DNA of 64,000 nt from positions 62,001-126,000 of the forward strand of contig SKCR01025337.1 in NCBI GenBank assembly GCA_019454045.1. The letters run 5' to 3'. The notes below the pieces were generated by a model. That model was not told where the DNA came from. It searched no databases and saw only the letters and a program-made list of their open reading frames with translations. Shown piece after piece: positions 47,301 to 58,086 of this stretch (the stretch's first letter is position 1; every line of letters begins with the position of its first letter). The position numbers were made by a program, and so were the translations under genes. This DNA comes from Zanthoxylum bungeanum. Lineage: Eukaryota; Streptophyta; Magnoliopsida; Sapindales; Rutaceae.

Positions 47301-48173
47301 TATAATAGAATTTTTCCAATTAGCTTCCCCCTAGAAATAAACTGCAAAGCAAATGTTTTTTGTGGAGGTGATTTCAAGGAAGCCCCAAATTTACAGCCTT
47401 AAAGCTCGAAAAAGAATAAAAGTAAGTCTACTTTATTGTCATTCTCACATTGCCACAAAAGAAAAGCTCAACTTATATAATAAGAAGATCATGCATGGCT
47501 GTAATTTGCTGTATGGCTGTATCACGAGGTGGTATATCATGTGTCGGGTGGGGCCCGCCTGCTGTGAGAGAGATGACATATACACCCGACACATAATATA
47601 ATTTTCGCTGTATCACAACTTTGAATACTTCCATGCCTTGCCCTGAAAAGAAATTTATCTGAATCGCAAGAATTTGAATTTCTTCAATTGTACCCGCTAA
47701 TCTCCACTCAAAAATATCAGAATGGGGGGAGTGGGCAACCATAACATTTATTCATGTAATTATATATTTGATAAGTAGGGACTCGAATTTTGGCAGAGGT
47801 CACAATACATACATAGCTGGCATTGCTTCTAAATGTGGAAAAATTATACTATATAACGGTAATAACACATCATTCATTCAACAATTCGATAATATATTAT
47901 CGTATGTGTTAAAATAATAAAAAATAAATAGTAATTATATTTAATATAATTCTACATAATTGCTTGGTGTTACCATAGATGTAACCCATACAACGATAGT
48001 ATCAAAGAATTACTCAAAGATTGACATGTTATTAAAAATACAAAAATTCTGAAACTTTGTTCACTTGTCAATCAAATAGTATAAAGTATATCAAATTTGT
48101 ATTAAATTTAGATACATAATTTAAAAATATGTAATATTGGATGTATATTTGGTGCAAAATAAATGGACGATAT
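47301..48173. other. Unclassified spacer with a MITE copy
   Basis: AT-rich DNA. The part at about 47880-48030 matches the MITE family seen at 45419 (TGTGTTAAAATAATAAAAAA and CAAAGAATTACTCAAAG). CGGGTGGGGCCCGCC (47547-47561) is a small GC-rich palindrome-like stretch. No gene is recognisable. Confidence 0.4.
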
Positions 48174-49016
48174 TGTTGATGGTGTTTTTAAGCACTATTA
48201 TATTAAGCAGCACGGGATGGGTAAAAGGGTAAATTCCCTTGTTGATTGAGATCATTAATACCGACCCGACCACATGAGTCAGGGGCCGAGCACTCGGTAA
48301 CCCGACCGCTTAAAGATCGGATGACCGGGCATTATCAGATCGACAGCAGCATTCTCTGTTCAAAAGACTATCATGACCGACCACAGACCGGGAATATGGC
48401 GGGATATGCTCCAGAAAATAAGTTATCCTACTTTCATGGGGAAAACTGATGGGTTAAAGTCCTAGTAGGATAAAGAAAGTAAATGTAGTTTTAATTAGGA
48501 ATCCTTATGGGAAAAGGGAATAGTTTTGACTAGGATTCTTTATGGGAAAAGGAAATTGTTTCAACTAGGAAATTCTTGTACAAATAGGAATATGATTTCT
48601 ACACTATTATAAATAGAAGGGTAGAATGTGCATAAGAGAACAAGCTGAAAGTTGAGAGGATGGAGAACAAGCTGAAAGTTGAGAGGATGGAGAACAAGCT
48701 GAAAGTTGAGAGGATGGAGAACAAGTTGAAGGTAAAAAGTTGAGATCAGAATCATCAAGCTCTGACTTGTAAACACAAAAAAGATCTGAGAAGCATATTT
48801 CAGTAATAAAAGTATCATCCTTTTTGTGCCCGTGGACGTAGGTCGGACCAAGATCCGCCGAACCACGTTAAATCTCCTTGTCGATTGGTGCATTTATCTG
48901 TCTTTTGCTAAGTTTGCTTTTGGTCCCCCATAACCAAACAAATTCACTATTGAGGGAGGATTGTCTCGGGAGTAATATTCCCATATTGCCCCTGAGACCA
49001 AAATCAGCCGTCAACA
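48174..49016 (+). repeat. 5' LTR of Tat-like copy 2
   Basis: TGTTGATGG to GTCAACA with TATAAATA at 48608-48615. Three 27-bp tandem units (48636-48716) plus a partial fourth lie just after the TATA box; copy 1 lacks them. Confidence 0.93.
48636..48745 (+). repeat. 27-bp tandem repeat inside the LTR
   Basis: Unit starts GAGAACAAGCTGAAAGTTG and ends AGAGGATG; three perfect units and a diverged partial one. The same array recurs in the 3' LTR from 52129. It lies around the expected transcription start. Confidence 0.88.
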
Positions 49017-49018
49017 GT

Positions 49019-49036
49019 TGGCGCCGTCTGTGGGGA
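49019..49036 (+). other. Primer binding site of Tat-like copy 2
   Basis: TGGCGCCGTCTGTGGGGA, identical to copy 1, two bases after the LTR. Confidence 0.87.
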
Positions 49037-49290
49037 ACGCAACAAAAAGCAGCTCGCGTGGTAAGACGATGGCAGAAGAGGGAAATCACTGATCGTCAGG
49101 GAGTTCAACAACAGATTGGATGAAGAAGATGAAGGAAAATATGAGGAAAGATATGGAGGAAAATAAATCCTTCTAAAATCCATGATGGACAAACTGGAGA
49201 GGATGGAAGAGACGAATAATGAGGGGCTTGAAGCCGGAGCCAGTCGGAGAATAGGCGAAAAAGCGGAAGGCAACGGATCCCAAAAAGGTG
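49037..49290 (+). pseudogene. Truncated gag leader of copy 2
   Basis: Homologous to the start of the copy 1 gag (40339-40570), with an in-frame stop near 49090 and a deletion that joins it to AAGGCAACGGATCCCAAAAA, which corresponds to the DNA near 42008 in copy 1. No gag core remains. Confidence 0.75.
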
Positions 49291-49374
49291 AGTAAGACAT
49301 TTTCTGTCTTAGGTTGACATTTGATTATGCTTTTTTTGTTATGGCTCACACAATAGTTTTGATATTTGTTTTAC

Positions 49375-49957
49375 GGCTCGGGTCTGCTCTTGTACCGCCG
49401 AGTCCGTTTTGTTGATATATGTTTATTTCCGGCTCGGGTCTGCTCTTGTACCGCCGAGACCGATGTTTCTTTCCGGCTCGGGTCTGCTCTTGTACCGCCG
49501 AGACCGATGTTTCTTTCCGACTCGGGTCTGCTCTTGTACCGCCGAGATCGATGTTTCTTCCGGCTCGGGTCTGCTATTGTACCGCCGAGATCGATGTTTC
49601 TTTCTTCCGGCTCGGGTCTGCTATTGTACCGCCGAGACCGATGTTTCTTTCCGGCTCGGGTCTGCTCTTGTACCGCCGAGACCGATGTTTCTTTCCGGCT
49701 CGGGTCTGCTCTTGTACCGCCGAGACCGATGTTTCTTTCCGGCTCGGGTCTGCTCTTGTACCGCCGAGACCGATGTTTCTTTCCGGCTCGGGTCTGCTCT
49801 GTACCGCCGAGACCGATGTTTCTTTCCGGCTCGGGTCTGCTCTTGTACCGCCGAGACCGATGTTTCTTTCCGGCTCGGGTCTGCTCTTGTACCGCCGAGA
49901 TCGATGTTTCTTCCTGGCTCGGGTCTGCTCTTGTACCGCCGAGGCCGATGTTTATTC
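49375..49957 (+). repeat. Array A of copy 2: 44-bp units, about 13
   Basis: Same unit as array A of copy 1 but more uniform, with two units having CTATTG for CTCTTG and a few short indels. Long open frames here (up to 296 codons, 49419-50309) come only from the stop-free repeat. Confidence 0.92.
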
Positions 49958-50090
49958 GGCTCGGGGCTGGATTTCGTTCCGCCGAGGCCGTTTGGTTATT
50001 CGGCTCGGGGCTGGATTTCGTTCCGCCGAGGCCGCTTGGTTAATCGGCTCGGATCTGGATTTTATTCCATCGAGGCCTTATGATTTATTC
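49958..50090 (+). repeat. Array B of copy 2: 44-bp variant units, 3
   Basis: Three units against about ten in copy 1, with the last one diverged in the same way as the last B unit of copy 1. Confidence 0.88.
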
Positions 50091-51445
50091 AGCTCGGGGT
50101 CGGGTTACGTCCCACCGAGTCGGCTTCTTTGGACTGGGGATGTAACATTCCCCCAAAGCCAAGTCTTTCTTCAGCTCGGGGTCGGGTTACGTCCCACCAA
50201 GTCGGCTTCTTTGGACTATGGATGTAGCATTCCCCCAAAGCCGAGTCTTTCTTCAGCTCGGGGTCGGGTTACGTCCCACCGAGTCGGCTTCTTTGGACTG
50301 GGGATGTAATATTCCCCCAGAGCCAAGTCTTTCTTTCAGCTCGGGGTCGGGTTACGTCCCACCGAGTCGGCTTCTTTGGACTATGGATATAGCATTCCCC
50401 CAGAGCCAAGTCTTTCTTTCAGCTCGGGGTCGGGTTACGTCCCACCGAGTCGGCTTCTTTGGACTGGGGATGTAATATTCCCCCAGAGCCAAGTCTTTCT
50501 TTCAGCTCGGGATCCGGTTACGTCCCACCGAGTCGGCTTCTTTGGACTGGGGATGTAACATTCCCCCAGAGCCAAGTCTTTCTTTCAGCTCGGGGTCGGG
50601 TTACGTCCCACCGAGTCGGCTTCTTTGGACTGGGGATGTAACATTCCCCCAGAGCCAAGTCTTTCTTTCAACTCGGGGTCGGTTACGTCCCACCGAGTCG
50701 GCTTCTTTGGACTGGGGATGTAATATTCCCCCATAGCCAAGTCTTTCTTTCAGCTCGGGGTCGGGTTACGTCACACCGAGTCGGCTTCTTTGGACTGGGG
50801 ATGTAATATTCCCCCAGAGCCAAGTCTTTCTTTCAGCTCGGGGTCGGGTTACGTCCCACCGAGTCAGCTTCTTTGGACTGGGGATGTAATATTCCCTCAG
50901 AGCCAAGTCTTTCTTTCAGCTCGGGGTCGGGTTACGTCCCACCGAGTCGGCTTCTTTGGACTGTGGATGTAATATTCCCCCAGAGCCAAGTCTTTCTTTC
51001 AGCTCGGGGTCGGGTTACGTCCCACCGAGTCGGCTTCTTTGGACTGGGGATGTAACATTCCCCCAGAGCCAAGTCTTTCTTTCAGCTCGGGATCGGGTTA
51101 CGTCCCACCGAGTCGGCTCTACTGGTCTGGGGTGGTGACATTCCCCCAGAGCCAAATGTTCTTTCAGCTCGGGGTCGGGTTACGTCCCACCGAGTCGGCT
51201 CTATTGGTCTGGGGAGGTGACATTCCCCCAGAGCCAAATTTTCTTTCAGCTCGGGGTCGGGTTACGTCCCACCGAGTCGGCTCTACTGGTCTGGGGTGGT
51301 GACATTCCCCCAGAGCCAAATGTTCTTTCAGCTCGGGGTCGGTTTACGTCCCACCGAGTCGGCTCTATTGGTCTGGGGAGGGGACATTCCCCCAGAGCCA
51401 AATGCTCTATTCATCTCGCGGTCGGGTTACGTCCCACCGAGTCGA
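50091..51445 (+). repeat. Array C of copy 2: 83-bp units, about 17
   Basis: About 17 units against five in copy 1. The last four or five units form a subtype with CTACTGGTCTGGGG in place of CTTTGGACTGGGG. Each unit keeps both hairpins. Confidence 0.92.
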
Positions 51446-51635
51446 TCGTCATCAGCATAAGGGCAAAGCATTTTCTCCACTGGTAGATATCGGGATCCTC
51501 GTTGACTGAGCACATGAAGGTGGCAGGAAGGACCAGATTTACCGCCAAGGCATTTTTCTCTGCGGTTCCTGGAGTGACCACCGACGGATTCATCGGCACA
51601 CCATCTTTTTTTATAGTCCCGGCATCAACTCGCAA
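51411..51635 (-). other. Conserved antisense open frame before the 3' LTR, copy 2
   Basis: A 74-codon minus-strand frame matching the one at 43492-43710, with GTIKKDGVPMNPSVVTPG and FMCSVNEDPDIYQWRKCFA. See that entry for the possible origin. Confidence 0.35.
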
Positions 51636-51665
51636 ACTCGTTGTTACCGAGAACTAGGGGATAGA

Positions 51666-52509
51666 TGTTGATGGTGTTTTTAAGCACTATTATATTTAAG
51701 CAGCACGGGATGGGTAAAAGGGTAAATTCCCTTGTTGATTGAGATCATTAATACCGACCCGACCACATGAGTCAGGGGCCGAGCACTCGGTAACCCGACC
51801 GCTTAAAGATCGGATGACCGGGCATTATCAGATCGACAGCAGCATTCTCTGTTCAAAAGACTATCATGACCGACCACAGACCGGGAATATGGCGGGATAT
51901 GCTCCAGAAAATAAGTTATCCTACTTTCATGGGGAAAACTGATGGGTTAAAGTCCTAGTAGGATAAAGAAAGTAAATGTAGTTTTAATTAGGAATCCTTA
52001 TGGGAAAAGGGAATAGTTTTGACTAGGATTCTTTATGGGAAAAGGAAATTGTTTCAACTAGGAAATTCTTGTACAAATAGGAATATGATTTCTACACTAT
52101 TATAAATAGAAGGGTAGAATGTGCATAAGAGAACAAGCTGAAAGTTGAGAGGATGGAGAACAAGCTGAAAGTTGAGAGGATGGAGAACAAGCTGAAAGTT
52201 GAGAGGATGGAGAACAAGTTGAAGGTAAAAAGTTGAGATCAGAATCATCAAGCTCTGACTTGTAAACACAAAAAAGATCTGAGAAGCATATTTCAGTAAT
52301 AAAAGTATCATCCTTTTTGTGCCCGTGGACGTAGGTCGGACCAAGATCCGCCGAACCACGTTAAATCTCCTTGTCGATTGGTGCATTTATCTGTCTTTTG
52401 CTAAGTTTGCTTTTGGTCCCCCATAACCAAACAAATTCACTATTGAGGGAGGATTGTCTCGGGAGTAATATTCCCATATTGCCCCTGAGACCAAAATCAG
52501 CCGTCAACA
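51666..52509 (+). repeat. 3' LTR of Tat-like copy 2
   Basis: 844 bp, nearly identical to 48174-49016, and followed directly by the GATAT duplication. Confidence 0.93.
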
Positions 52510-52514
52510 GATAT

Positions 52515-53598
52515 TTTATAATTTTTGAGTAAATCAATAAATCAAATTTTAAAATGTATATATTTTTGATAACATATTTATATACGATTCATAAAAATTG
52601 AAAGTTGAGAGGTATGTGGAGCCAGCGTTGTCCACGTCAAAGATGCAACTTGTTGGGTGTGATCTTGTTGGCATTTTACTCGTCGGGCAAAACAGCCACC
52701 TAAAATTGTACAAACTACCACTAAGGGCTCCACATTTCACTTCACTTTTGAGTTTTTGTTATCAACCACTAAATTATATAGTTGTTAAAACTAGCCAGCG
52801 TCCAAGGCTTAAATCATGTTAGCTCTGTAGATTGATACAATCCCAGTGGGTTAGCTCCTAAGAGGGCCAAATTGGTAATTTTATTATTATTTTTTAATGC
52901 TATTACTTTTTAAATACTTATTGTTAATTGTGCGCTGTAAACCTAATCAGTTGCGAAGAGAATCAATTTATGGTGTCTTTACGTATTCATAATCGGAATA
53001 GGCTGAAATTGAAATACGATGGAATCAGAATGAGCTAGAATGTGAATGATGAATCGGAATAAGAATAAGTTAGTTGTAAGAATCGTAATCGGAATCAAAC
53101 AATATTCCCAATTAATATGTTTACTTTGTATAATAATCGGAATGACTTGTTAACAATTTACAAAAATATACTTAGTTAAATTAATTAATTAAATAATTAA
53201 TATTTTTATTTAATTATTAATTTACAAAAATTCAATTATTTAATATTAATTATTTAATAATTATTTTTTATTCTTTATTATTAGTTTATTTAAATTAAAA
53301 TTACGTATCATTAATTATTAATAATTCAAATAATTATTATTAATTCAAATTAGTAATAATTTATTATTTTAATTCAATTTTAATTATTAATTATTTATAT
53401 ATTAATTATTCATTAATTACATATTAATTTATTATTAATTTATTCAATTTTACTTATGATCATTTATAATTTCCAAATCTCATTCCCATGAGATATTGGG
53501 AATGAGATTTTCATTTTTCATTCCCTATTTTAAATGAGACTCACATATTTATACTCATTCCCATTTTAGTAAATAAACATTTTTCTTTGCAATCATAT
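52515..53598. other. AT-rich spacer with a small inverted-repeat element
   Basis: Nothing coding is recognised. Bases 53478-53511 form a hairpin (TCTCATTCCCATGAGA and TGGGAATGAGA), and GGAATGA-type words recur between 52990 and 53580, suggesting an old MITE with very AT-rich interior. Confidence 0.4.
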
Positions 53599-53690
53599 AC
53601 TTATATATATATATATATATATATATATAGATATATATATATATATAGATATATATATATATATATATATACATACATATACACACATAT
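53599..53690. repeat. TA/GATA microsatellite
   Basis: A run of about 90 bp of TA dinucleotides interrupted twice by AGATAT. Length may be unstable and assembly error is possible. Confidence 0.9.
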
Positions 53691-54561
53691 ATGATGTAAA
53701 ATGGGAAAGATATCCCATTTTATCACTTAGAAGTAAGTTAATATGAAGATATTTTCCATTATTAATAAAATAATAATGATTTAAGACCCCCTAAAAAAAA
53801 AAGAGATAAATAATACTCTTTCATCATTATGTACCCTAATGAACCTACCCTTCTATTAAGCATTTATAAAAGTAGTGCGTGCACATGCCTGCTTATCTAA
53901 TGTTGTGATAAAGAGAATCAATAAACAAACAATCATGATAACTTGAGGTAGGTGTTTTTTATATATACATCAATCGAAATGAAAAAAAAGGTTGAAATAT
54001 ATACCCTCTTGTGTTAATTAAGAATAAAAAGCTCTCATTAGAGGTGGTAAAACGATTTGATAATCGAATTTATATCGAATCCTAAATTAATCGAATTGAA
54101 ATACGATGGATTCATATTTGATTCGTTTATTAAGCGAATACGAATATTCGTTTAGTCATGATATATAAATTATCATAATTTATTTACATTAATTTTTTTA
54201 AATAAATGATTACATATGAATTGACATTATATAATATTTTTTCAATGGAAATTGACATTATCTTCTCGAATTTTAATTGAAAAATAATAACTAATAAAAG
54301 AAAATAATAAAACGAATCCTAAACGAATAAACGTTAATGAGCTTAAATTTATATTTGATTCGTTTAATAAATGAATTAAATCAAATTGACTCATTTATTA
54401 AACAAATCTATTTTTTCAAACTCATATTCACTATAAAGCGAATCGAATCGAGTCAAGTCGAATGAATAAATTCATATTTGATTCGTTTAATAAATGAATC
54501 AAATCGAATTGACTAATTTATTAAACGAATTCATTTTTTGAAACTCATATTCGCTTTAAAG
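53691..54561. other. AT-rich DNA with a 120-bp tandem duplication
   Basis: No gene is recognisable. Two copies of a unit of about 122 bp (from about 54348 and 54470) contain TTTGATTCGTTTAATAAATG and ATTTATTAAAC, which are partly inverted to each other. Confidence 0.4.
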
Positions 54562-54993
54562 TAGGGGTGGGTATTATCAGATTCAGATCGAATCAGACCG
54601 AATCCGATTCGATTTGATAAGAGTGGAATAATTCAATCCGATCGGATTTTAAGTCCTTATCAAATCTGAGCTGATTCGGTTCGATAACTAACTAATCGAA
54701 TCAAATTTCATTCAATCTGATTTGAAAGTTTACGGATCGAATAAATTTGATTTGATAACAGATCCCAATCCAATAGAGCATCCGATTTGATAACGAATCT
54801 GATAGTGGATTTGATTTGATACGGATCTGATTCGATAAAATTGATTTAAATTTTAAGTTATTTGATCCGATTCGATAAAATTGATTTGAATTTTTAAATT
54901 TTCAAATCAATTTTATCGAATCGGATCTGTTATTGAATCAGATCTGTTATCAAATCGAATCCACTATCGGATTCATTATAAAATCGGATGCTC
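54562..54993. repeat. Truncated hAT-like element with a large fold-back
   Basis: Starts TAGGGGTGGGTA, as the hAT-type element at 39241 does, but lacks a matching right end. Bases 54776-54895 and 54900-54993 are inverted copies (GAGCATCCGATTTGATAACG against its inverse), giving an arm of about 90 bp. Confidence 0.6.
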
Positions 54994-55689
54994 AATCTGA
55001 CGAGAACATGTATGGAACAAGCCAAGCAAACCCACACGAGATTGAGGTCGTTCCTAAGAAAACCAAGTCAGTTCGGATTCAACTCTAAGCCTCTGAAGAA
55101 CAAGCAACAGAAACCTAGAGTGCTAATGGGAGCGCCACAAAGGGTTAACAAGTTTTTGATAAGCCAAATTCAATGAGAACAAGTGGAGGGTTGCTCACTA
55201 GTTCACGAAAATATTGAAATACTAAAGAAAAGTTGTTCAAAAAATAGAGCCAAAGTTAGCCTTTTATACGAAAGCTTTTAACCAAAACCATAATCCCAAA
55301 AAAAATGAAAAGACAAAGTTACCCACAAGCCAACAGACGTGTATTCTAAAACTAACATAGGCTAACCCCATAAGCATACCCATGCATGCTTAACCTAATT
55401 CCCAAATATAACAATAAACCTTAAGTAATACACTAATATAAATAAAATGGTCCAAATTAAAACAAATGTCAAGCCTAAATAAAATAACAATAAATAAACA
55501 AATAAGTCCTAAATATCATGATACTCTACGACCTGAATAATATTCACCATCATATGATCGTTGAGCTTCAAGCCCATATTCAATGTACTAGAGGCTCGTA
55601 TTTGGATTTGTGAATAGTCAGATATGGTCCTCTAAACTAATCTATGCATTACTTCATGGATGCTCTTAGTCTGGGACCTCGTTATTGGA
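54994..55689. other. Unclassified DNA
   Basis: One short frame (54988-55176, 62 codons) has no recognisable domain. The rest is A-rich and non-coding. It lies directly 3' (on the minus strand) of a gypsy integrase remnant and may include its untranslated region. Confidence 0.35.
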
Positions 55690-58086
55690 CCATCTGGAAT
55701 GTGCATAATACTGGTCCGTCCTTGAGCATTCGGGGTTGCATCATGGGCATCATAATTCCCCCTTTCATAAAAAGGATTCGACCTTGAATCTGCATCAAAC
55801 AAAAATAGGTCATAAACATTAAATTAAGTAGAAATATTATACTCACCTGGCGGATCCATTTTATAGGCGTTGTCATTGATCTTCTCAAGTATCTGAAATA
55901 GGCCATCGTCTCTTGATTGGAGTTTGGACTAGTGTTGCTTTCGGAATCTCTATTTGTGCATATGCACCCAAACCCAATAACCAGATTCAAACGATACATG
56001 GCGTTTGCCCTTGTTGGCATGCGAGGCATACAGTTCATTCTTCTTCTCAATGTGCTTTCGTGTCTTCTCATGATTAGATTTGACAAAGTCATCCTTGCAC
56101 TTACCGTCCAGACTGAACCTCTCATCAACGGGAAAAGGCAATAAATCCAGAGGCATTAGTGAAACCATACATAATTTCAAAAAGAGAATAAGAGGTAGTG
56201 GAATGAATACTACGATTATATGCAAACTCAATGAAAGGCAAATATTCTTCCCATAACATCAAATTCTTAGAAATAATAGTACGTAGGAGTTGAGACAAAG
56301 TCCTAGTGACGACTTCGGTCTGACGATCAGTCTATGGGTGACATGTAGTGGAAAATAAAAGTTTAGTGCCCATCTTACCCCATAAAATTTTCCAGAAGTG
56401 ACTTAAAAACTTCGCATCTTTATCTGATACTATACTCTAGGCACTCTATGTAAATATACAAACACTTGAAAGAATAGGTCAGCAATGTGTGTGTCATCAT
56501 CTGAATTGTGATGCAATAAAGTGTGACATCTTACTAAAACGTCCTGATAAGTGCGGTTTATACCCACTAATTCATGCATTCTTAGCTTACTATTTTGTTA
56601 GTTTTCATATCATTTAATGTATTTTGTAATTCTTTTATGTTTTATTTATAGGAAGCATCAATATATGGATCTTGAGGCATTTATGCGTGTTTTGGGACCA
56701 TACGGACGCATCGGAAGCGTGCGGGAAGAGCAGAAATATGGAATACATTATTCCTGGAAACTATCACGCATCGCGACGCGCCATGCCTGCATGTCGTGAC
56801 GCGTCCAACGAAGACTGCCATATAAAATCCAGTGAGATGGGCACCGCGGCTCCCACTTTCCAGCGCCGCGGCGCCCCGCAACGCCCAAAAAGCCCAATTT
56901 TAGGGTTTTAACATGCATAACGACCCCAAAGCTTTATTATAAATAGATTAGTTCGTCTAAACTCAAAGGGGGAGGCTAATAGATAGCACAAAATACAAAA
57001 CACATAAGTTTAGAGAGATCCAATGAGGAGGATTGAAGAGCGACAAGAGGAGACGAAGGTAGTGATGTCCGAAGAGGAAGGGATTAAATTCAGATTTTAT
57101 CTTCTTGTTTCTTTCTTAGAACTCTAATGATTTCCATTAGATTCATGACCTTATTATTATTTTTTTTATCTTTAGTCATGAACTAACTCCTTAATTCTAG
57201 AGAATGGTGTAACTGATGCTGGAACCTTGTATTGTTTGTCAATTTTGTTATGAAGTTTTATTCAGTTTATTTATATTCTTTTGAGTTTAATGTTTCTTGT
57301 TTGTTGGCCATAAATTAAGATGATGCATGTTTAGAATCTATCACTCGGGAGAGGGGATTTTGAATAGATCTAGAGAATATGACCTAGGATTCTATAGAAT
57401 TCGGGAGAATATATAGTTCTTTTGAAGTCATTAATATAGAATCACAAGACGTAATGAGTTGTTAATTATTAGATTTTTATAGGGATATCGAAATCTGTAA
57501 TTGATAATATTTTCACTGATACTCGGGAGAGGGAGTGAATACGTAAGGATTCTTGACTTATAAAATAATACAACTGAACAAGTTGATTAGCATGACAGAT
57601 ACATATGGGATAGTTAGATGAAATCAGACTCCAGAGTCTCTATCGTATTGGTTCCTCCTATATAACTATTTTATATTTTATTTATTTAATTAAATCATTA
57701 TTAATTATTTTCTAAATAAATTTAGGATTATCAATTGTAGTATTTAGTGTGAGTTAATGCAATCCCTGTGGATTCGACACTCTAAACTCATTTATACTAA
57801 AACTTGACACCGTACAATTACGGTACGATATAAAATATCACAACACGTCCCTTCTAGATCTAGGCAAGCCTAACACAAAATCCATGAAAATATCTACCCA
57901 AGGTGTATTGGAGCAGGTAACGGTGTATAAAGCCCATGTGGTTGAACTTTAGATTTTGCCTTCCAGCAAGCAATGCACCCATCACAAATGCGCATGACAT
58001 GCTTATTCACTTTAGGCCAATAAAAGTATTCATGCAAGTTGCCCAATGTTTTCTTAATATCAAATGACCCATAAGACCCCCACTAT
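55690..58086 (-). pseudogene. Ty3/gypsy integrase remnant, split by a solo LTR
   Basis: On the minus strand, 58086-57851 encodes the end of the HHCC zinc-binding domain (HVMRICDGCIACWKAKSK) and the beginning of the core (MDFVLGLPRSRR). The core resumes at 56539 below the solo LTR, and the C-terminal part ends near 55690 with SLDGKCKDDFVKS, HIEKKNELYA and GYWVWVHMHK (usually GDWVWVHMRK). Several frameshifts and stops are present. RT and RNase H, expected at higher coordinates, are missing because another LTR begins at 58087. It is a dead fragment. Confidence 0.83.
56545..57845 (+). repeat. Solo LTR (1.3 kb) inside the gypsy integrase
   Basis: Starts TGATAAGTGCGG and ends ATATCACAACA, with perfect duplication CGTCC (56540-56544 and 57846-57850). 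TATAAATAG at about 56938 is a likely promoter. Its upstream part is GC-rich with GCATCGCGACGCG (56767), akin to the CG palindromes of the LTR at 19749. The TGAT(A/G)AGTG start is also shared with that LTR, hinting at related families. Confidence 0.88.

Larger units (their letters stand above)
48174..52509 (+). mobile_element. Non-autonomous Ty3/gypsy Tat-like element, copy 2 (young)
   Basis: A 4,336-bp element with perfect target duplication GATAT (48169-48173 and 52510-52514). The two 843/844-bp LTRs differ, as far as I could compare, only by one extra T (near 51690). That implies a very recent insertion. The interior keeps the primer site, about 200 bp of gag leader, then jumps to the point equivalent to 42008 of copy 1 and the tandem arrays. 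It has lost nearly all gag as well as pol. Confidence 0.93.

Noticed and set aside
49366..50309. Long open frames of 225-296 codons, repetitive and arginine-rich
   Set aside because: They arise from the 44-bp array, which has no stop in any frame; three overlapping frames give the same 44-residue period. There is no sign of coding.
42111..51445. Regular arrays considered as CRISPR
   Set aside because: Whole units repeat without unique spacers, the DNA is a plant nuclear genome and the arrays lie inside LTR elements.
55682..56128. 148-codon methionine-rich minus-strand frame
   Set aside because: It is a shifted frame over the gypsy integrase C-terminal region; the true frame shows the HIEKKNELYA and WVWVHM motifs.
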